The position numbers and the translations under genes were made by a program. A DNA stretch of 64,000 bases from Dactylonectria macrodidyma (lineage: Eukaryota; Ascomycota; Sordariomycetes; Hypocreales; Nectriaceae): the NCBI GenBank assembly GCA_020744425.1, contig JAGMUV010000013.1, positions 434,001 to 498,000 on the forward strand, read 5' to 3'. The notes beneath the pieces are model-generated. The model did not search any database. It was not told the origin of the DNA and saw only the letters and a program-made list of their open reading frames with translations. Positions 1 to 10,924 of this stretch are shown in pieces (the first letter of the stretch is position 1; each line of letters begins with the position of its first letter).

Positions 1-563
1 ATACCTGAATCATGAAGCAACCCATTCAACGCATCGTATCCAGTTGGCTGGTGGTTCGTCTTGAGTCCTTGCATTGCACTCGCTCACTGCTGACTCGAGG
101 CCTTACCAAAATAGGAAGGGAATCTAAACCACCCCCAACCCCATCATTTCCCCTCGTTTTGTCTCCTCCCGGCAATCAGAACAGGACCCGCGGGCGCCAT
201 GTCTCCATCAGAAAGCAACCTAGCCTGCGATACGAATTCACCGATCAAGCCTCCCGCACCATATCTCTCCGGACACTTGGCCTCGATAGGAAAGCATTCA
301 AAATTGGACCCTGAACCATGAGCGCTTGGCCTTGATAGGAAAGCATTCTATCTCTTCTTTTTTTATTCCCGAAACCCCATCTTCCGCTATCGTCGGCTGA
401 CCATGGACCAGGATCCACTGGACTGCGTCGACCCGGCATCGGAAGCGCGGGAGGGACGATAAGAAAAGGGAAGAGGAGTGAGTGAACCTTATATAAACAA
501 TCGTGAGCTGGCATTTACGACTCTTTAGCGTAGCAAATTATACCAAAATTCATATTCTTCAAA
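1..563. other. Upstream region of the amidase gene
   Basis: No gene could be supported here. The stretch just upstream of the amidase start carries a TATA-like element, listed separately, and probably serves as its promoter and 5' leader. The near-repeated sequence around 280-300 and 325-345 (ggcctcgataggaaagcatt and ggccttgataggaaagcatt) is a short direct repeat about 47 bp apart whose role is unknown. Confidence 0.4.
490..497 (+). promoter_or_regulatory. TATA box of the amidase gene
   Basis: TATATAAA lies about 67 bp before the amidase ATG at 564, a normal spacing for a fungal core promoter with a short leader. This is seen directly; function is inferred. Confidence 0.5.
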
Positions 564-2406
564 ATGGCCATCTCCAAGACAAACGGCGTGCCCGTCTCGT
601 GGAAGCAGCTGGGCGAGAAGAAGCGCCAGGATCTGCAGTCGTCGATCCCGCCCGAATGGCTGATCCCGGCCGCCCTAATGCCGCCCGAGGACCAGGACGA
701 CGTAACGACCTGGCCTGAGACGTCGGGCTGGTTTACGGCTGAAGAGCTGGATATCACCGCGTTGACGGCCGCTGAGCTGGTGGTCGAGCTTGCGGCTGGG
801 CAGCTCAAGTCGGAGGATGTTACGAGGGCGTTTTGCAAGAGGGCTGCGGCGGCGCATCAACTGGTGAGCTGCGATTTAGATCCGATGATATGAGACATCT
901 CAACTAACACTGCGAAAAGACCAACTGCCTCGCCGAGACCTGCTTCGACCGAGCCATCACCATGGCCCGCGAACTCGACGCACACCTCGCCCGCACTGGC
1001 ACGCCTGTCGGCCCTCTTCACGGCCTACCCATCTCGCTGAAAGACAACTTCAACCTTCGCGGTCTCGACGCAACCGTCGGCTTCGCGTCGCACGTCGGCT
1101 ACCCAGCCAAGTCCGATTCGGCGCTGGCGGCGCTGCTCGAGGCCCAAGGCGCCGTCTTCTACGTCAAGACCAACGTGCCCACGGCCATGATGATTGCCGA
1201 GTCGGTGAATAATGTGTTTGGGCGGACGGTGAATCCGAGGAATAGGAAAACGACGAGTGGAGGGAGCTCGGGGGGCGAGTCGGCGCTGATTGTCATGAAG
1301 GGCAGTCCGCTTGGCGTCGGATCTGATATTGGTGAGTTGTACTCCTCATACTACCCTGATGAAGAACGGGATTCTAACAGACAAAACAGGTGGTTCTCTT
1401 CGCATCCCCGCCGCTTGCACCGGCCTCTTCACCCTCCGCCCCTCAGCCGGCCGCTTCCCCGTCCGCAACTGCCGCTCTGGCATGCCAGGCCAAGAAGCCG
1501 TCCAATCCGTTAACGGACCGCTCGCCCGCACCCTACATGACGTCGAGCTATACAGCAAGGCCGTCATCGACGCTCAGCCATGGCTTCGCGACCCTAAGTG
1601 CCTGCCAATCCCCTGGCGCGCCGCTTCCGTACCCCCCAAGCTGAAGATTGCTGTCATGTGGCACGACGGCATGGTGAAGCCGACGGCCCCTGTGGCTAGG
1701 GCGCTACGGGAGACGGTGGAGAAGTTAAAAGCGGCGGGCCATGAGTTGATTGATTGGGATCCTGTGGATCAGCAGCAGGGAAATGACCTGCTTGCTCGCA
1801 TGTTTGTCGCCGACGGAGGCTTGGCTATCCGTAAGGAGCTGGAGCGGACGGGAGAGCCGTTCCGTCCCGAGATGGAGGCGTACGCCGTCGCTAAGGAGTT
1901 GGGCACATACGAGATGTGGCAACTACATCTAGAGCGGACCGAGTTCCAGAATCGCTATTTGGACCGGTGGAGCAAGGCGGGTATCGACGCCCTTCTATGT
2001 CCCACGATTCCGTTCAACACCGTCAAGCACGGCAAGTTCCAACATGGTTTGTCACACCCTTCGCCAATTTTCACTTTTTCGAGATGCTGACAGCCGTTGC
2101 AGTCGGATACACCGGTGTATACAACGTTCTCGACTACTCAGCAATCTCATTTGCCACCGGCCTCACGGTTGACAAGAGCGTTGATAGAATGGACCCTAAT
2201 TATGAGCCCTTGGGACCAACCTGCAAGTCCATCAATGAAGAGTGTAAGTTCTCCCCCATTTCAGACTGGCCTACCCCGTCTGACAACAAGCAGTTGATGT
2301 CGACGTGATGCATGGGCTACCAATCAGCCTTCAGCTCGTGGCGGGAAGGTTAGAAGAAGAAAAGGTCATTTCCATCGGTAAGCAGGTTCTCGAGGTCTTG
2401 GCATAG
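564..2406 (+). CDS. Amidase signature family hydrolase (acetamidase-like)
   Basis: Five exons: 564-863, 920-1331, 1390-2046, 2103-2243 and 2294-2406, giving 540 residues. The amidase signature Ser-cisSer-Lys triad is visible: Lys in SLKDNF near residue 142, the glycine/serine-rich GGSSGGES near 214, and the nucleophile serine in DIGGSLR near 238, which is reconstituted across intron 2. The end, GLPISLQLVAGR, is the usual C-terminal motif of the family. Length matches fungal acetamidases of roughly 540-560 residues. The enzyme should hydrolyse a small amide to an acid and ammonia, probably in the cytosol; the substrate cannot be told from sequence. All introns are 50-58 nt with standard borders, and intron 1 has a CTAAC branch site. 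The start is the first ATG after the TATA box. Confidence 0.93.
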
Positions 2407-5400
2407 AGAGCGACATCTAGGGAATTGCATTCTACTGAATTCGAGGTAACGTATCACGCGAAACGCCAGTGCATCTTATAGTCTCCCCTTCCCGGGTTAC
2501 CTAGGCACTCAAGTTGTGCATCACGTAAAAACGTCCTTGCGCAATAGTTTACCGTATGCTAGCTCTCTTGATTAAGATGGGAAACGGTGGTGCATGCCCC
2601 ACCCGTCTACTTGTGTCACTCTGCGTAACCAACTGTCCCCTCCTTGTAACGCGAGTTGCTACGAGCTTGTGCCACGCAATACGGGTTCCACGCTGTGTTG
2701 TGGGAACGCATACAAACCGCCTTTGGCTCATCTTCTCTCATCTCATGAGAGTAAGTATGCGATTTCCCTAGGGATTGTCGTAGTCGCCACGCAAGTTTGG
2801 ACCCGCAACCATCATCACCCTGTGACCATTGGCCTTTTGGGTTAGTCCCTGGTCATCGCGACTCTGACACAACCTGTACTAGGACGCACAACTTGCGGGA
2901 GCCATGCTTTCAGAGGCGTGTTGGCATGCAGGTACCGGCCCTTGCATGGATGTTGTGCGACAGATCTCAGTTACACTTCGATCGCCTATTACCGCCTTTT
3001 AGCGGCTTACTGCGAGAGCCATGTAGTTTCCCCTGTCATGGTTACGGCTCGCCTATTCTCGCATGCCATTCTACTGCCACGCGGTGACTCTTCCTGCTTC
3101 GGCCAGGTGCTGGATTTGACAATTCGGGTTTGCCCGAGCCAGAGCTCGACGGTCTGGGAAATCAAGAGTTACACCTACCTATAGAGCGTCGCACATGTCA
3201 AAGCTCGCGTAGTCTACCCAAAGAACATATTGAGATGCGAGACTGGCAGCTGACCACAGGTTCTCTATCCATGTTTACATACACTGATGCCACCTGAACT
3301 ACGTCGAAGAGTGTCCTAATGAAGACAGGCCCCATCACTCACTGTCCTTAGGAGAGATTCCGAGCTCGCCTCCGCCGACTTGTCTCCGATGATCTATGCA
3401 CAGTAGTAATGATTTCATTTTGATCCGGGATGCTTACGGCTCTTGTGCCAGGTGTTGCGTCTCATCTATTTGTACCATGTCTCTAGTAATACTCACAGGT
3501 GTTATGGTGCCCAAGTTGTATCACTTGACGATTCTTGGAGGCGAGTGGTGTTCTGCTCTTCCGCCCGGAGCTATTTCGAGGCTGCACCTCGGTTAGAAAT
3601 TGGCATGATGCCTTGATTATTACTGACTCCAGTATCAACGGCGTTCTGTGGCCTAGTGAGAATGGTTAAATATCATTAGACTTCAAGACAGAAGCGCACG
3701 GAAAGACCAGCCAAGTCAGGAGGAGAGTAGTCGTCCTGGAAGTTGAGAACCAGCTCAACCGACCAGTTCAGGCGGTAAATTGCTTTTCCGCACCTATCCT
3801 GCAAAACACGACATGCATTGGCTTTGTCAGTGCTGAGGCTCTCTGCTGGGTGCTAGAGATTGCAGAGACCTGAGGCGTCCTCCACCACCCAACAAGTCAC
3901 TTTTACTCGTAGGATGATCTCATATGATGGCAAGCCAATTTGGTGAGAACCAATGCATACTTCAAGACTGAGGGCGACGATGGGAGTGGTTGGCATAAAG
4001 TGCGAGTAACAGTTTGTTGGGATTTTGGTGCCTTCGAGACGGAGATCCCCCGCGAGGGTTACATCGCACTACCGGTGATATGCATACTGACGCCGCTAAT
4101 GTTCCAACATTGGCTCACATTGGTCTCTACAGATAACAGCAGGGGGCCTCATTCATGTGGGTACTGTCGCACCTCGCAAACCCCCACCAAATTTAGTAGC
4201 GTACCAAATTTAGAGGAAACGTCATAATCCAACGACAATCCAATGATGTCTTCCTAGATCATGAAAAGTGAAAAGCTAGATGTGGCGGGTTTCGTGAGAT
4301 GCTACCCACAGTACCTGCTCTCGGTGTAGAATGCCTCGCCGAGGTAGCGTTGAGTGCCTGTGAGGGCTGCATTGATAGTAAACATGTTTTCACGATTTAT
4401 GATAGCTCCTCCTCAGTCGTTGACTCTTCGACTCAGGGCACTTGTATGCGTGTCATGTGGCGCGACATGACGCAGCATTTGCGACATCAATGCCTATCAG
4501 CGCTTCGGCCTCGCCAACGTCGCGAGCAAGGCAAAGCCCTTCATTCCACTCCCTGTACCTTATCCGCGATGTCGGCATGGTGACCGCCTCCATGTCTCGA
4601 CCTGTTGAGCTGAGATTTGACACCCCCGACCCCAGGGAATTTTCCTGAAAGACATTATCATTCTTCCTTATTCTTAGAGCCGCCCCCGCACAAATCTGGC
4701 ACACGTCCAGATCGACGCCATGTAACAACACTGGTACGTAGTGACGTGTGGCATCATCTAATCAATTCCATGTACATCTTCCTCATCGCCAAACTGCAGA
4801 GATAGCTCGTACCGCCTAACCCAAAATAGGCGGATTCCGTCACATCTGATGACGGGACACTCGGGAGTGACACCATATTTCCTGTTTCCAATGTGAGGGA
4901 AAAGAATGCCGCGGAAGTGGGGATGGCAACCAAGGAAGGAAGCCTTTTTGCAGCAGCAGTATCCGGTGTCGCGGAAAACGTCGTGATACGCAAGCCTTCG
5001 CAGGCTCGAGAGGCGGCCGGCAAATCCATGCATGCTACAAATTCCCTAATTTCGTCTAATGCGAACAGGTAGGGATTGGGACCCGTTTCTTTCTTTTTTT
5101 ACACCCTGTGCTTGTGGCGTAGTCTGCCAAACGAGGCGATTGTCTTTTAAACCAGCGCCAGTTTTGTAGCTCTCATTTCTTCATGCCGTGCGTGAGTCAC
5201 GTAGTTGGTTAAAAAGTCTACATGACTCAAGGGAACACGAAGGACTCAAATTTTCAGACACCCGTTAGGCAAACACGGTTCGGGAACTGGCACTACTGGC
5301 ACGGACATTGCCAGCCCGCGCGTTCCTCAGACCCCCTTTGGATCGCTAAAATGATTAACTTACCCCTGAACAGGCACCCCCTTGACCAGTTGAGTGTCCC

Positions 5401-6012
5401 AACTGTCCGGAGTAACATCTCATAAAATCAGCCGTCTCTAGCGTCCCCACCTGAAGGACGTTTTCTCAATGCTTTAACTGTATTTGGTGACGCTAAAGCT
5501 GACGGATTTTGATAGATACTGGCGAACGGTAATCTCCTCCCCTCTTGTCTCCCTGCTAGATATATTTCACCTAGTCCTCTGTCCTCCCCAGTTTTTGTTT
5601 CCATTGACTTTACACTCCTTCCCGCCTTCGGTCTTTCCGTACCCAACCTCCGACGATGGTTTCGTGGTTTATAATCATCACCGATCCTCCTCCAACTCGA
5701 CGTCTTCGCCGATCCTCAGTTGCGCCTCTCCGACCTTTCTTGACGGCAACCGCGACGTTGAATCGGACACTGTGACATGTGAATGCCACTGTTCCAACAC
5801 CCAGCACACGAGCGTAGCTCGTAATATCAACGTCATCAATCAATACATCATAACAATACATTGGTGACCATGCGCGCTGCGCTTCAATCCCCGGCCAATG
5901 TCTCGATTGGTAAGCTTGATGGGCTGAGCAGTTGGGATTATTAGACCAAGTGCTGGTGATGCAGCAGGTTTCTAGCCAATGCAGGCTAACTGGTATGTGA
6001 TAGCTCTCACAG
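2407..6012. other. Long intergenic region without supported genes
   Basis: About 3.6 kb of mixed composition. Open frames on both strands are short (under 130 codons apart from one antisense frame discussed under rejected items) and show no recognisable motifs, splice structure or coding bias. A decayed mobile element is possible but no terminal repeats were seen. Confidence 0.5.
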
Positions 6013-6282
6013 CCCTCCACCATAGCCCATACCGAGGCCGACGACTGTTTGAGCGATGGTCTAGTACCCCCCTTCAACGAGCTGGTAAGTTCGATTCGTG
6101 CGTGTTTGGCTGCGATGAATACTGAATTTTCGCTATCGCAGGGACCAAGAAAACGAACTACCTTCATCTGGACATGCTGCTCATGCTCCACTGGTGGCAT
6201 GAGAGTGTCTGTTGAGCGTTGCCCCTCATGTGGGACACCAAGATGTTCATATTGCACACTGGAGAAGATTATTGTCAAGTAA
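6013..6282 (+). CDS. Possible small C4 zinc-ribbon-like protein, 3' part
   Basis: Two exons can be read: 6013-6084 and 6142-6282, separated by a textbook 57-nt intron (GTAAGT donor, TACTGA branch, CGCAG acceptor) that is a multiple of three and so is invisible to simple ORF calling. The last exon encodes a motif of the form WTCCSC-x10-CPSC-x4-CSYC, ending in LEKIIVK, which resembles the short cysteine-rich ribbon found in many small fungal proteins of unknown role. The first exon shown has no in-frame ATG and is preceded by an acceptor-like CTCACAG, so the real 5' exon is missing from this model; the ATG at 5870 does not join in phase. It could also be a 5'-truncated relic. The 3' end of the coding sequence is one arm of a strong hairpin. 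Confidence 0.35.
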   Translation, partial: PSTIAHTEADDCLSDGLVPPFNELVSSIRACLAAMNTEFSLSQGPRKRTTFIWTCCSCSTGGMRVSVERCPSCGTPRCSYCTLEKIIVK

Positions 6283-6316
6283 TACATAATCTTCTCCAGT
6301 GTGCAAGATGAACATC
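6242..6316. repeat. 31-bp inverted repeat (hairpin) spanning a stop codon
   Basis: Arms at 6242-6272 and 6286-6316 are reverse complements with one A/G mismatch (6251 against 6307) around a 13-nt loop. The left arm lies in the last codons of the zinc-ribbon-like frame and the TAA at 6280-6282 sits in the loop, so the right arm is an inverted copy of coding sequence. A weaker match continues for about 15 bp beyond the arms. It may be a snap-back duplication, or in RNA a stable 3' hairpin. Confidence 0.85.
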
Positions 6317-6939
6317 GTGGGGTCAGATCGACACGAGTGGGGACCAGAACCTTTTCCGGAGGCAGAGCTACACTACACTGTTCTTGCCATCTACCTCCCA
6401 CAACGACGAGGTTTTGCACTGGAGCCCGATTGCTGGAATAATTTTGCAGTTAAACCGTCATTGCCCAGGTGCTACGAATGTCCTCACTCCGCCCACCTCG
6501 AGCCTCGGCATTTCAACAGCTACTTTCGCAACTCTCGCTCTAACAGCAACGATCAACAGAACAAATCGTTCGTCCCCTAAATTGGCACCTTAAACTATTC
6601 CCTATCTCAAAGAGCTAGAAGAGCTCAATATTTGGCAACCGTGGAAGCGTTGGGCGTTAAAATTATTAAAATTATGGAGAAAAAATTGGGTTTTCTTTTT
6701 CTTTTGTCTTCATGCTAGCAACTCTTGGTGGAATTAGATAGATACCCGTTGCAAAACACCAACTACTATTCAAGTGCTCAATAGATCTCTCTAACGTGGG
6801 AACAATAGACTAAAATATGCCCACTTCCACAACTGCGCCTTCCAATCCACTACGGAGCTTGTAGGTCGGAGACATGACCTTCTTTTTCGACTCAATCCCT
6901 TCTTTTCATTATGAAAGAAGTCTAGTACGGAGTTTCCCT
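6283..6939. other. Intergenic region
   Basis: No gene supported. It contains the right arm of the hairpin and, near its end, sequence that resembles the second half of the tRNA-like unit interrupted by the foldback element that follows. Confidence 0.4.
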
Positions 6940-7388
6940 GAGTGTGATGATAGAGTCTACCCTCTCTGTGGCTAGAGTCGAATCTACCCCCCTGATATAC
7001 CCCTCCCCACAAAGGTCATCTCTACCCCCTAACTGAGATCATCTCTACCTCCTAACTCAGGTTATCTCTACCTCTTAATTAAATTTATTTTTATTTTTTA
7101 TTTATAATTATTTATATTTTATTAAGAAAATTAATTAAAAATTTTTAAAAACTTATATATTTAAATTAAAATATATTTTAATTTTTTAAGATTTTTTTTA
7201 TTATAAAATAGAAATAATTTTCTTAGTTAAGAGGTAGAGATGACTTAGGTTAGGAGGTAGAGATAATCTCAGTTAGGGGGTAGAGATGATCTTAGTTGGG
7301 GGGTAGAGATGACCTTTGTGGGGAGGGGTATATCAGGGGGGTAGATTCGACTCTAGCCACAGAGGGGGTAGACCTTATATGTACTCTC
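6940..7388. mobile_element. Foldback element, Mutator-like non-autonomous transposon candidate
   Basis: A 449-bp element has long terminal inverted repeats of about 140-165 bp surrounding a roughly 145-bp AT-only-like core (about 7080-7227). The arms share the block from GTCTACCC inwards through TCGAATCTACCCCCCTGATA and CCCCTCCCCACAAAGG with few differences. Inside the arms are tandem 23-bp units (consensus beginning ATCTCTACC), three on the left and four on the right. The element is bracketed by a perfect 10-bp direct repeat, GAGTTTCCCT, at 6930-6939 and 7389-7398, the size range of target duplications made by Mutator-like elements. Both ends begin GAG when read inwards. No transposase is encoded. 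Confidence 0.7.
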
Positions 7389-7440
7389 GAGTTTCCCTCT
7401 AGACCGTTGGCTCACACCGCTGCGCTACGCCACCGGCTCT
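7389..7440 (-). repeat. tRNA-like or SINE-like fragment with an A-box match
   Basis: On the minus strand near 7436-7410 the sequence GGCGTAGCGCAGCGG contains TAGCGCAGCGG, which fits the RNA polymerase III A-box consensus. If the foldback element and one target copy are removed, the same strand continues through a possible anticodon-like stem (GTCTAG...CTAGAC) to a degenerate B-box-like GGATTGAGTCG on the other side of the element. This suggests a tRNA-derived repeat interrupted by the transposon. A complete tRNA could not be folded, so it is not called as a tRNA gene. Confidence 0.3.
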
Positions 7441-8567
7441 GATCCGACGGTCCGACCCTGGGCTGCTTTAGTTTAGTTTTGCGACTCTCAAGGTTCCAGC
7501 TAGTTAACCCGAAGGCTACGGTCGAGCTGTGAAGAACAACTGCCGAGGTTGAAAAGCCCTCGGCGTTATGATGAGGCCGAGCTAAATGGGCCACAGTGGT
7601 GCGGTCTTCACGTCCGATTCCAAGTCACACGTCTGACTAAAGTTGAGTAATGGTTTGGTCACGCATTAAAATGAACCGGATCTTTACTGTGCCTCATATG
7701 TACCTCTATCGTATGTGCCTGCGTCGCCAGAAACACCTATTGCTTACAGAAATACGATCAATCCATGGATTTTATACTTCTCGATCTTGTAAACAATTAA
7801 TACACTTCTTTACTTTCGCCTAGTTTGTACCACTTGTCAATCATTTTCCAACGCGCACTTCTCTCGTTGAGGGTCGTCATCCTTTAGTATAGCAACTCTA
7901 CCCACATTAGCCTGTCTTAGACCGAGGTGCACGAGGCGAATCTTACTAGCATGAAGGGATCGACAGTGGCATGAACTACCAACAGCCACCTATTTTGGGA
8001 TCGAGGCAATGCAAGAATCAAGCGGAATCCTTCCGTGGGTAAGATCTCTTTTCAATAGAGCCATCACGCCGAAAAAGTTAGAGTATGTGCCGTGCCGCCA
8101 GGTAGCGGGCGCAGTTACGCAATGGCACAGTAGAGGTACTAGTACCAAATTATGCACCATCAGTCAATTGACCAATCAAACAATCTTGACGAGAAGTGGG
8201 GAGGCGGATGTGGCAGATGGGGAGGAATGCTGTGGGCTCACTTTTTATTTCTATGGCATCCGATTGTTGAATGGACCTGGTCTAAGACAAGACAAGACAT
8301 TTGCGTATTGATATCAGTTTGAGACAGTAATCTTGAATGTTCCAAGTAGAGTATTGTTGAACCTAATCATCAAGTACGATAGTCCTCTCCTCCTCATCAA
8401 TATCCAATTTATCCCTCTCGAAACCGCTATTCAGACTTTTGTTTCTGCGCTACCGCATTCTGCCATTGCTGCGTTTCTGTATCACGTGCTTACATTGCTT
8501 AAGTTTGTTCTACGACGCACGACTTAATTTACAGGAAACGCAAATCGCAGGCGGTCTGCCCAGAAGA
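7441..8567. other. Intergenic region
   Basis: No gene supported. Short frames only, with no motifs and no convincing splice signals. Confidence 0.4.
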
Positions 8568-9034
8568 GCCTTGAGGAACGAAGTTAGAGACGAAAATCTC
8601 CTCGTCTACTGATCGGTATTGCTGCAAGAGCTAGAAGAGATGGTATGTGCTTACCACTTGCTACAATGAGTCATCTTTCCTCTTTCGTGTAAGGCGTAAG
8701 GCGTTATAGAAAAAGACCAGTACGGCGGGTTTGGTCAGGCGTCAAGGCACGGGTTTTAAGGGCGAAACTTTTGATTAGAAGGGTCAGGTGATTTTAAAGC
8801 CAGGAAAAAGATGGTGGCAGAAAACCTTTCGTCACTTCGTACCTCGTTCCTCAAGGCACAGACGCGCGGACAGACGCGCGGACTTGATACGAAGTCACGT
8901 GAGACCACACACCCTAAATGGGAAGGAGCTGGGCCTATGAGAGCGAAGGAGTCACGTGACTTTGCGTCAGTGGTGTTGGCTGAGCCCCTCTTTTCCCCGC
9001 GCCCGTCCTCTAAGACCCTTTCGTTCCTCAAGGC
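8568..9034. repeat. Unit bounded by a 15-bp inverted repeat, with two CACGTG sites
   Basis: GCCTTGAGGAACGAA at 8568-8582 recurs inverted at 9020-9034, and a 13-bp internal inverted copy lies at 8845-8857. Inside are a perfect 12-bp tandem duplication, CAGACGCGCGGA, at 8859-8882, and two CACGTG palindromes, the second within GTCACGTGAC at 8951-8960. The bounded 467-bp unit could be a small inverted-repeat element; no target duplication is obvious. CACGTG is a typical basic-helix-loop-helix binding core, but no adjacent gene makes a regulatory role clear. Confidence 0.5.
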
Positions 9035-9409
9035 ATTGGTCACCTATTTACAGATAGACTCTTGTCCACTACCGAATTTCCAGAAACCCAGAACCTCCGC
9101 TACAAATCCTTTTGCGTAAATTCGCAGCTTTTGTCAGAGACGACCCGTCGATATAGCACCAGTATAAATAAGACTTCGTACACCAACTACAGCCAAGCGG
9201 CTGCATTCCCTTGGTTTCTAATGCGGGCATCACTCCCTTAGCTCCATATTGATCAGCATGACGTCATTCATTAACCCCTGAGCCATGCGGCATAGTAATC
9301 GCTATTAAGGTTTTTGAGGAAGACTTTATCTGCGGCGGGAACAGGTTCTCTTAGAGAATGTAGCAGCTGATGATCGCTAACTAGATAAGGAAGGGCATTA
9401 TCAAGCACT

Positions 9410-10568
9410 CACTTCTGTGTAAATTACACTCAAATTTGTAGCTGAACTGAACCCTGCTGCCGGATCCGGACTACACACTCAAATTACTATGCCAGCTCGA
9501 GAGTCCCCCTAGTTTTCTAGTTCTATATATCACGTAACAACTCTCACATCTTTTGCCTGCATTTCCAGCCCAATTCATCAGCTATCTAATATTTCGAGAA
9601 TTGAGAGTCTGAGGTATGTTTTACCTTCATAAATAGGAAAATGTGATGTCTTCTCGAGTAATACTACCTTCCTCTGTCAGATATGTAACTCGCAGTCATT
9701 TAATCAGATGCAGAGATCTAATACAATAAAATGATGATACTAATATAGACTGCGAATCAGGAAATAGTTAATTAGATCAGCTAGGAAGCCCCTCTCACTG
9801 TAATCTCTATGTGTTGTGTGTTCCTAGTGATTAGCTAGTCACGCAAGGGATTTCTGAATTACCTGCCCAATTATCAGACAGGAAGGAGTGGTTGAGATAG
9901 CTTGGTGACGATAGAAGATCTTGTCTTTTCTCTCTGTCTAGGGGGGAAGGAAGCTAGCTATTTATCCCTAATGATCCCGCTGATCTGGACACCCTTGAAC
10001 TGATGATGCCGTCATAAGCCGTCGATCTAGGCGTTGAGGGTCATCTAGGTTATTGAGGTCTGTCTAGGTTGTTGAGGGTGGACTAGGTTTGAAGTCTCTT
10101 TCTAGGTTCAAAGGGAAACACTATATCGATCCGGCCCTATGCACAACTAGCTTTCCTATCGGTCCGTCTGACACCAATTCCGAGTTGCAGCCTGAATCAT
10201 CTACCTGGTCGAGACTAGAGTGTTCACGTAACTATCTACGTGATTACTTACATGACCATCGAATTCACTTCTATCCTATCCCCTTTTTTACTGCAATAGC
10301 TTTAAAATTGGAATTTTAGAAAATTATTTCCTATAGATAGCTTTTCATAGTATTAGATGGATATAAGTGATTTTTGTCGCATTGCCAGCTACACTAAAAG
10401 GGAATGCGCACTCCGCTAGAACGTAGTGCAAATACTATAGATATACTGAATGTAACAATTTTCTTTGATTAGGAAAGCTTAAAATTTGCAGGAGAAATCC
10501 AGTATCGGCATCCAGCTTCAATGAGTGGAGTCCAGCCATGAATTTGAGTGCAATTTACACAGAAGTGA
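9410..10568. mobile_element. Non-autonomous element with ~35-bp terminal inverted repeats
   Basis: The left arm at 9410-9444 and right arm at 10533-10568 are inverted copies sharing CACTTCTGTGTAAATT, then CACTCAAATT, then a GCTG-containing end. Similarity tapers outward through a TTATCAA-containing segment on both sides. The 1.16-kb interior has no coding capacity but holds a 19-bp tandem repeat, listed separately. This is most simply a decayed inverted-repeat transposon; target duplications were not identified. Confidence 0.5.
10024..10092. repeat. 19-bp tandem repeat, about 3.5 copies
   Basis: Three consecutive 19-bp units (10024-10080) share the core TCTAGG-x-GTTGAGGG with a few substitutions, followed by a partial unit GACTAGGTTTGA. 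It lies inside the inverted-repeat element. Confidence 0.7.
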
Positions 10569-10924
10569 ATGATTGATAAAACCCCTCTAGATAAGTCTCT
10601 TGCAGCTAGGTCGGCTGATTCCAACCTCTATTATGTGTCTTAGGCTAGATAGATGGGCTGCTTTTTGTAGCTTAGGAGTTAGGCTTCGATCTGCTTCAAT
10701 TCTCTGTCGGGCTTATATATAAGGCTATTCTCATATGCTAGTGTCGGCGAGGGTCCGCCGGGCAGTCGCGCGATGCGCTGCATATGTATCATCATGTTTT
10801 GCTTGATTATGTGATTGTTTGTGCTATTTTTTTTACTTCGTGGCAACAGCAACTCGGCTCTTGGTAGAGGGGACAGCCTCCCTCTTATACTAATGCTGCT
10901 AGGTATCATTACCTCAATCTGTTT

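Noticed and set aside
5610..6419. 269-codon minus-strand frame
   Set aside because: It runs through the hairpin and antisense to the zinc-ribbon-like exons. Its length owes partly to the inverted copy; no family features.
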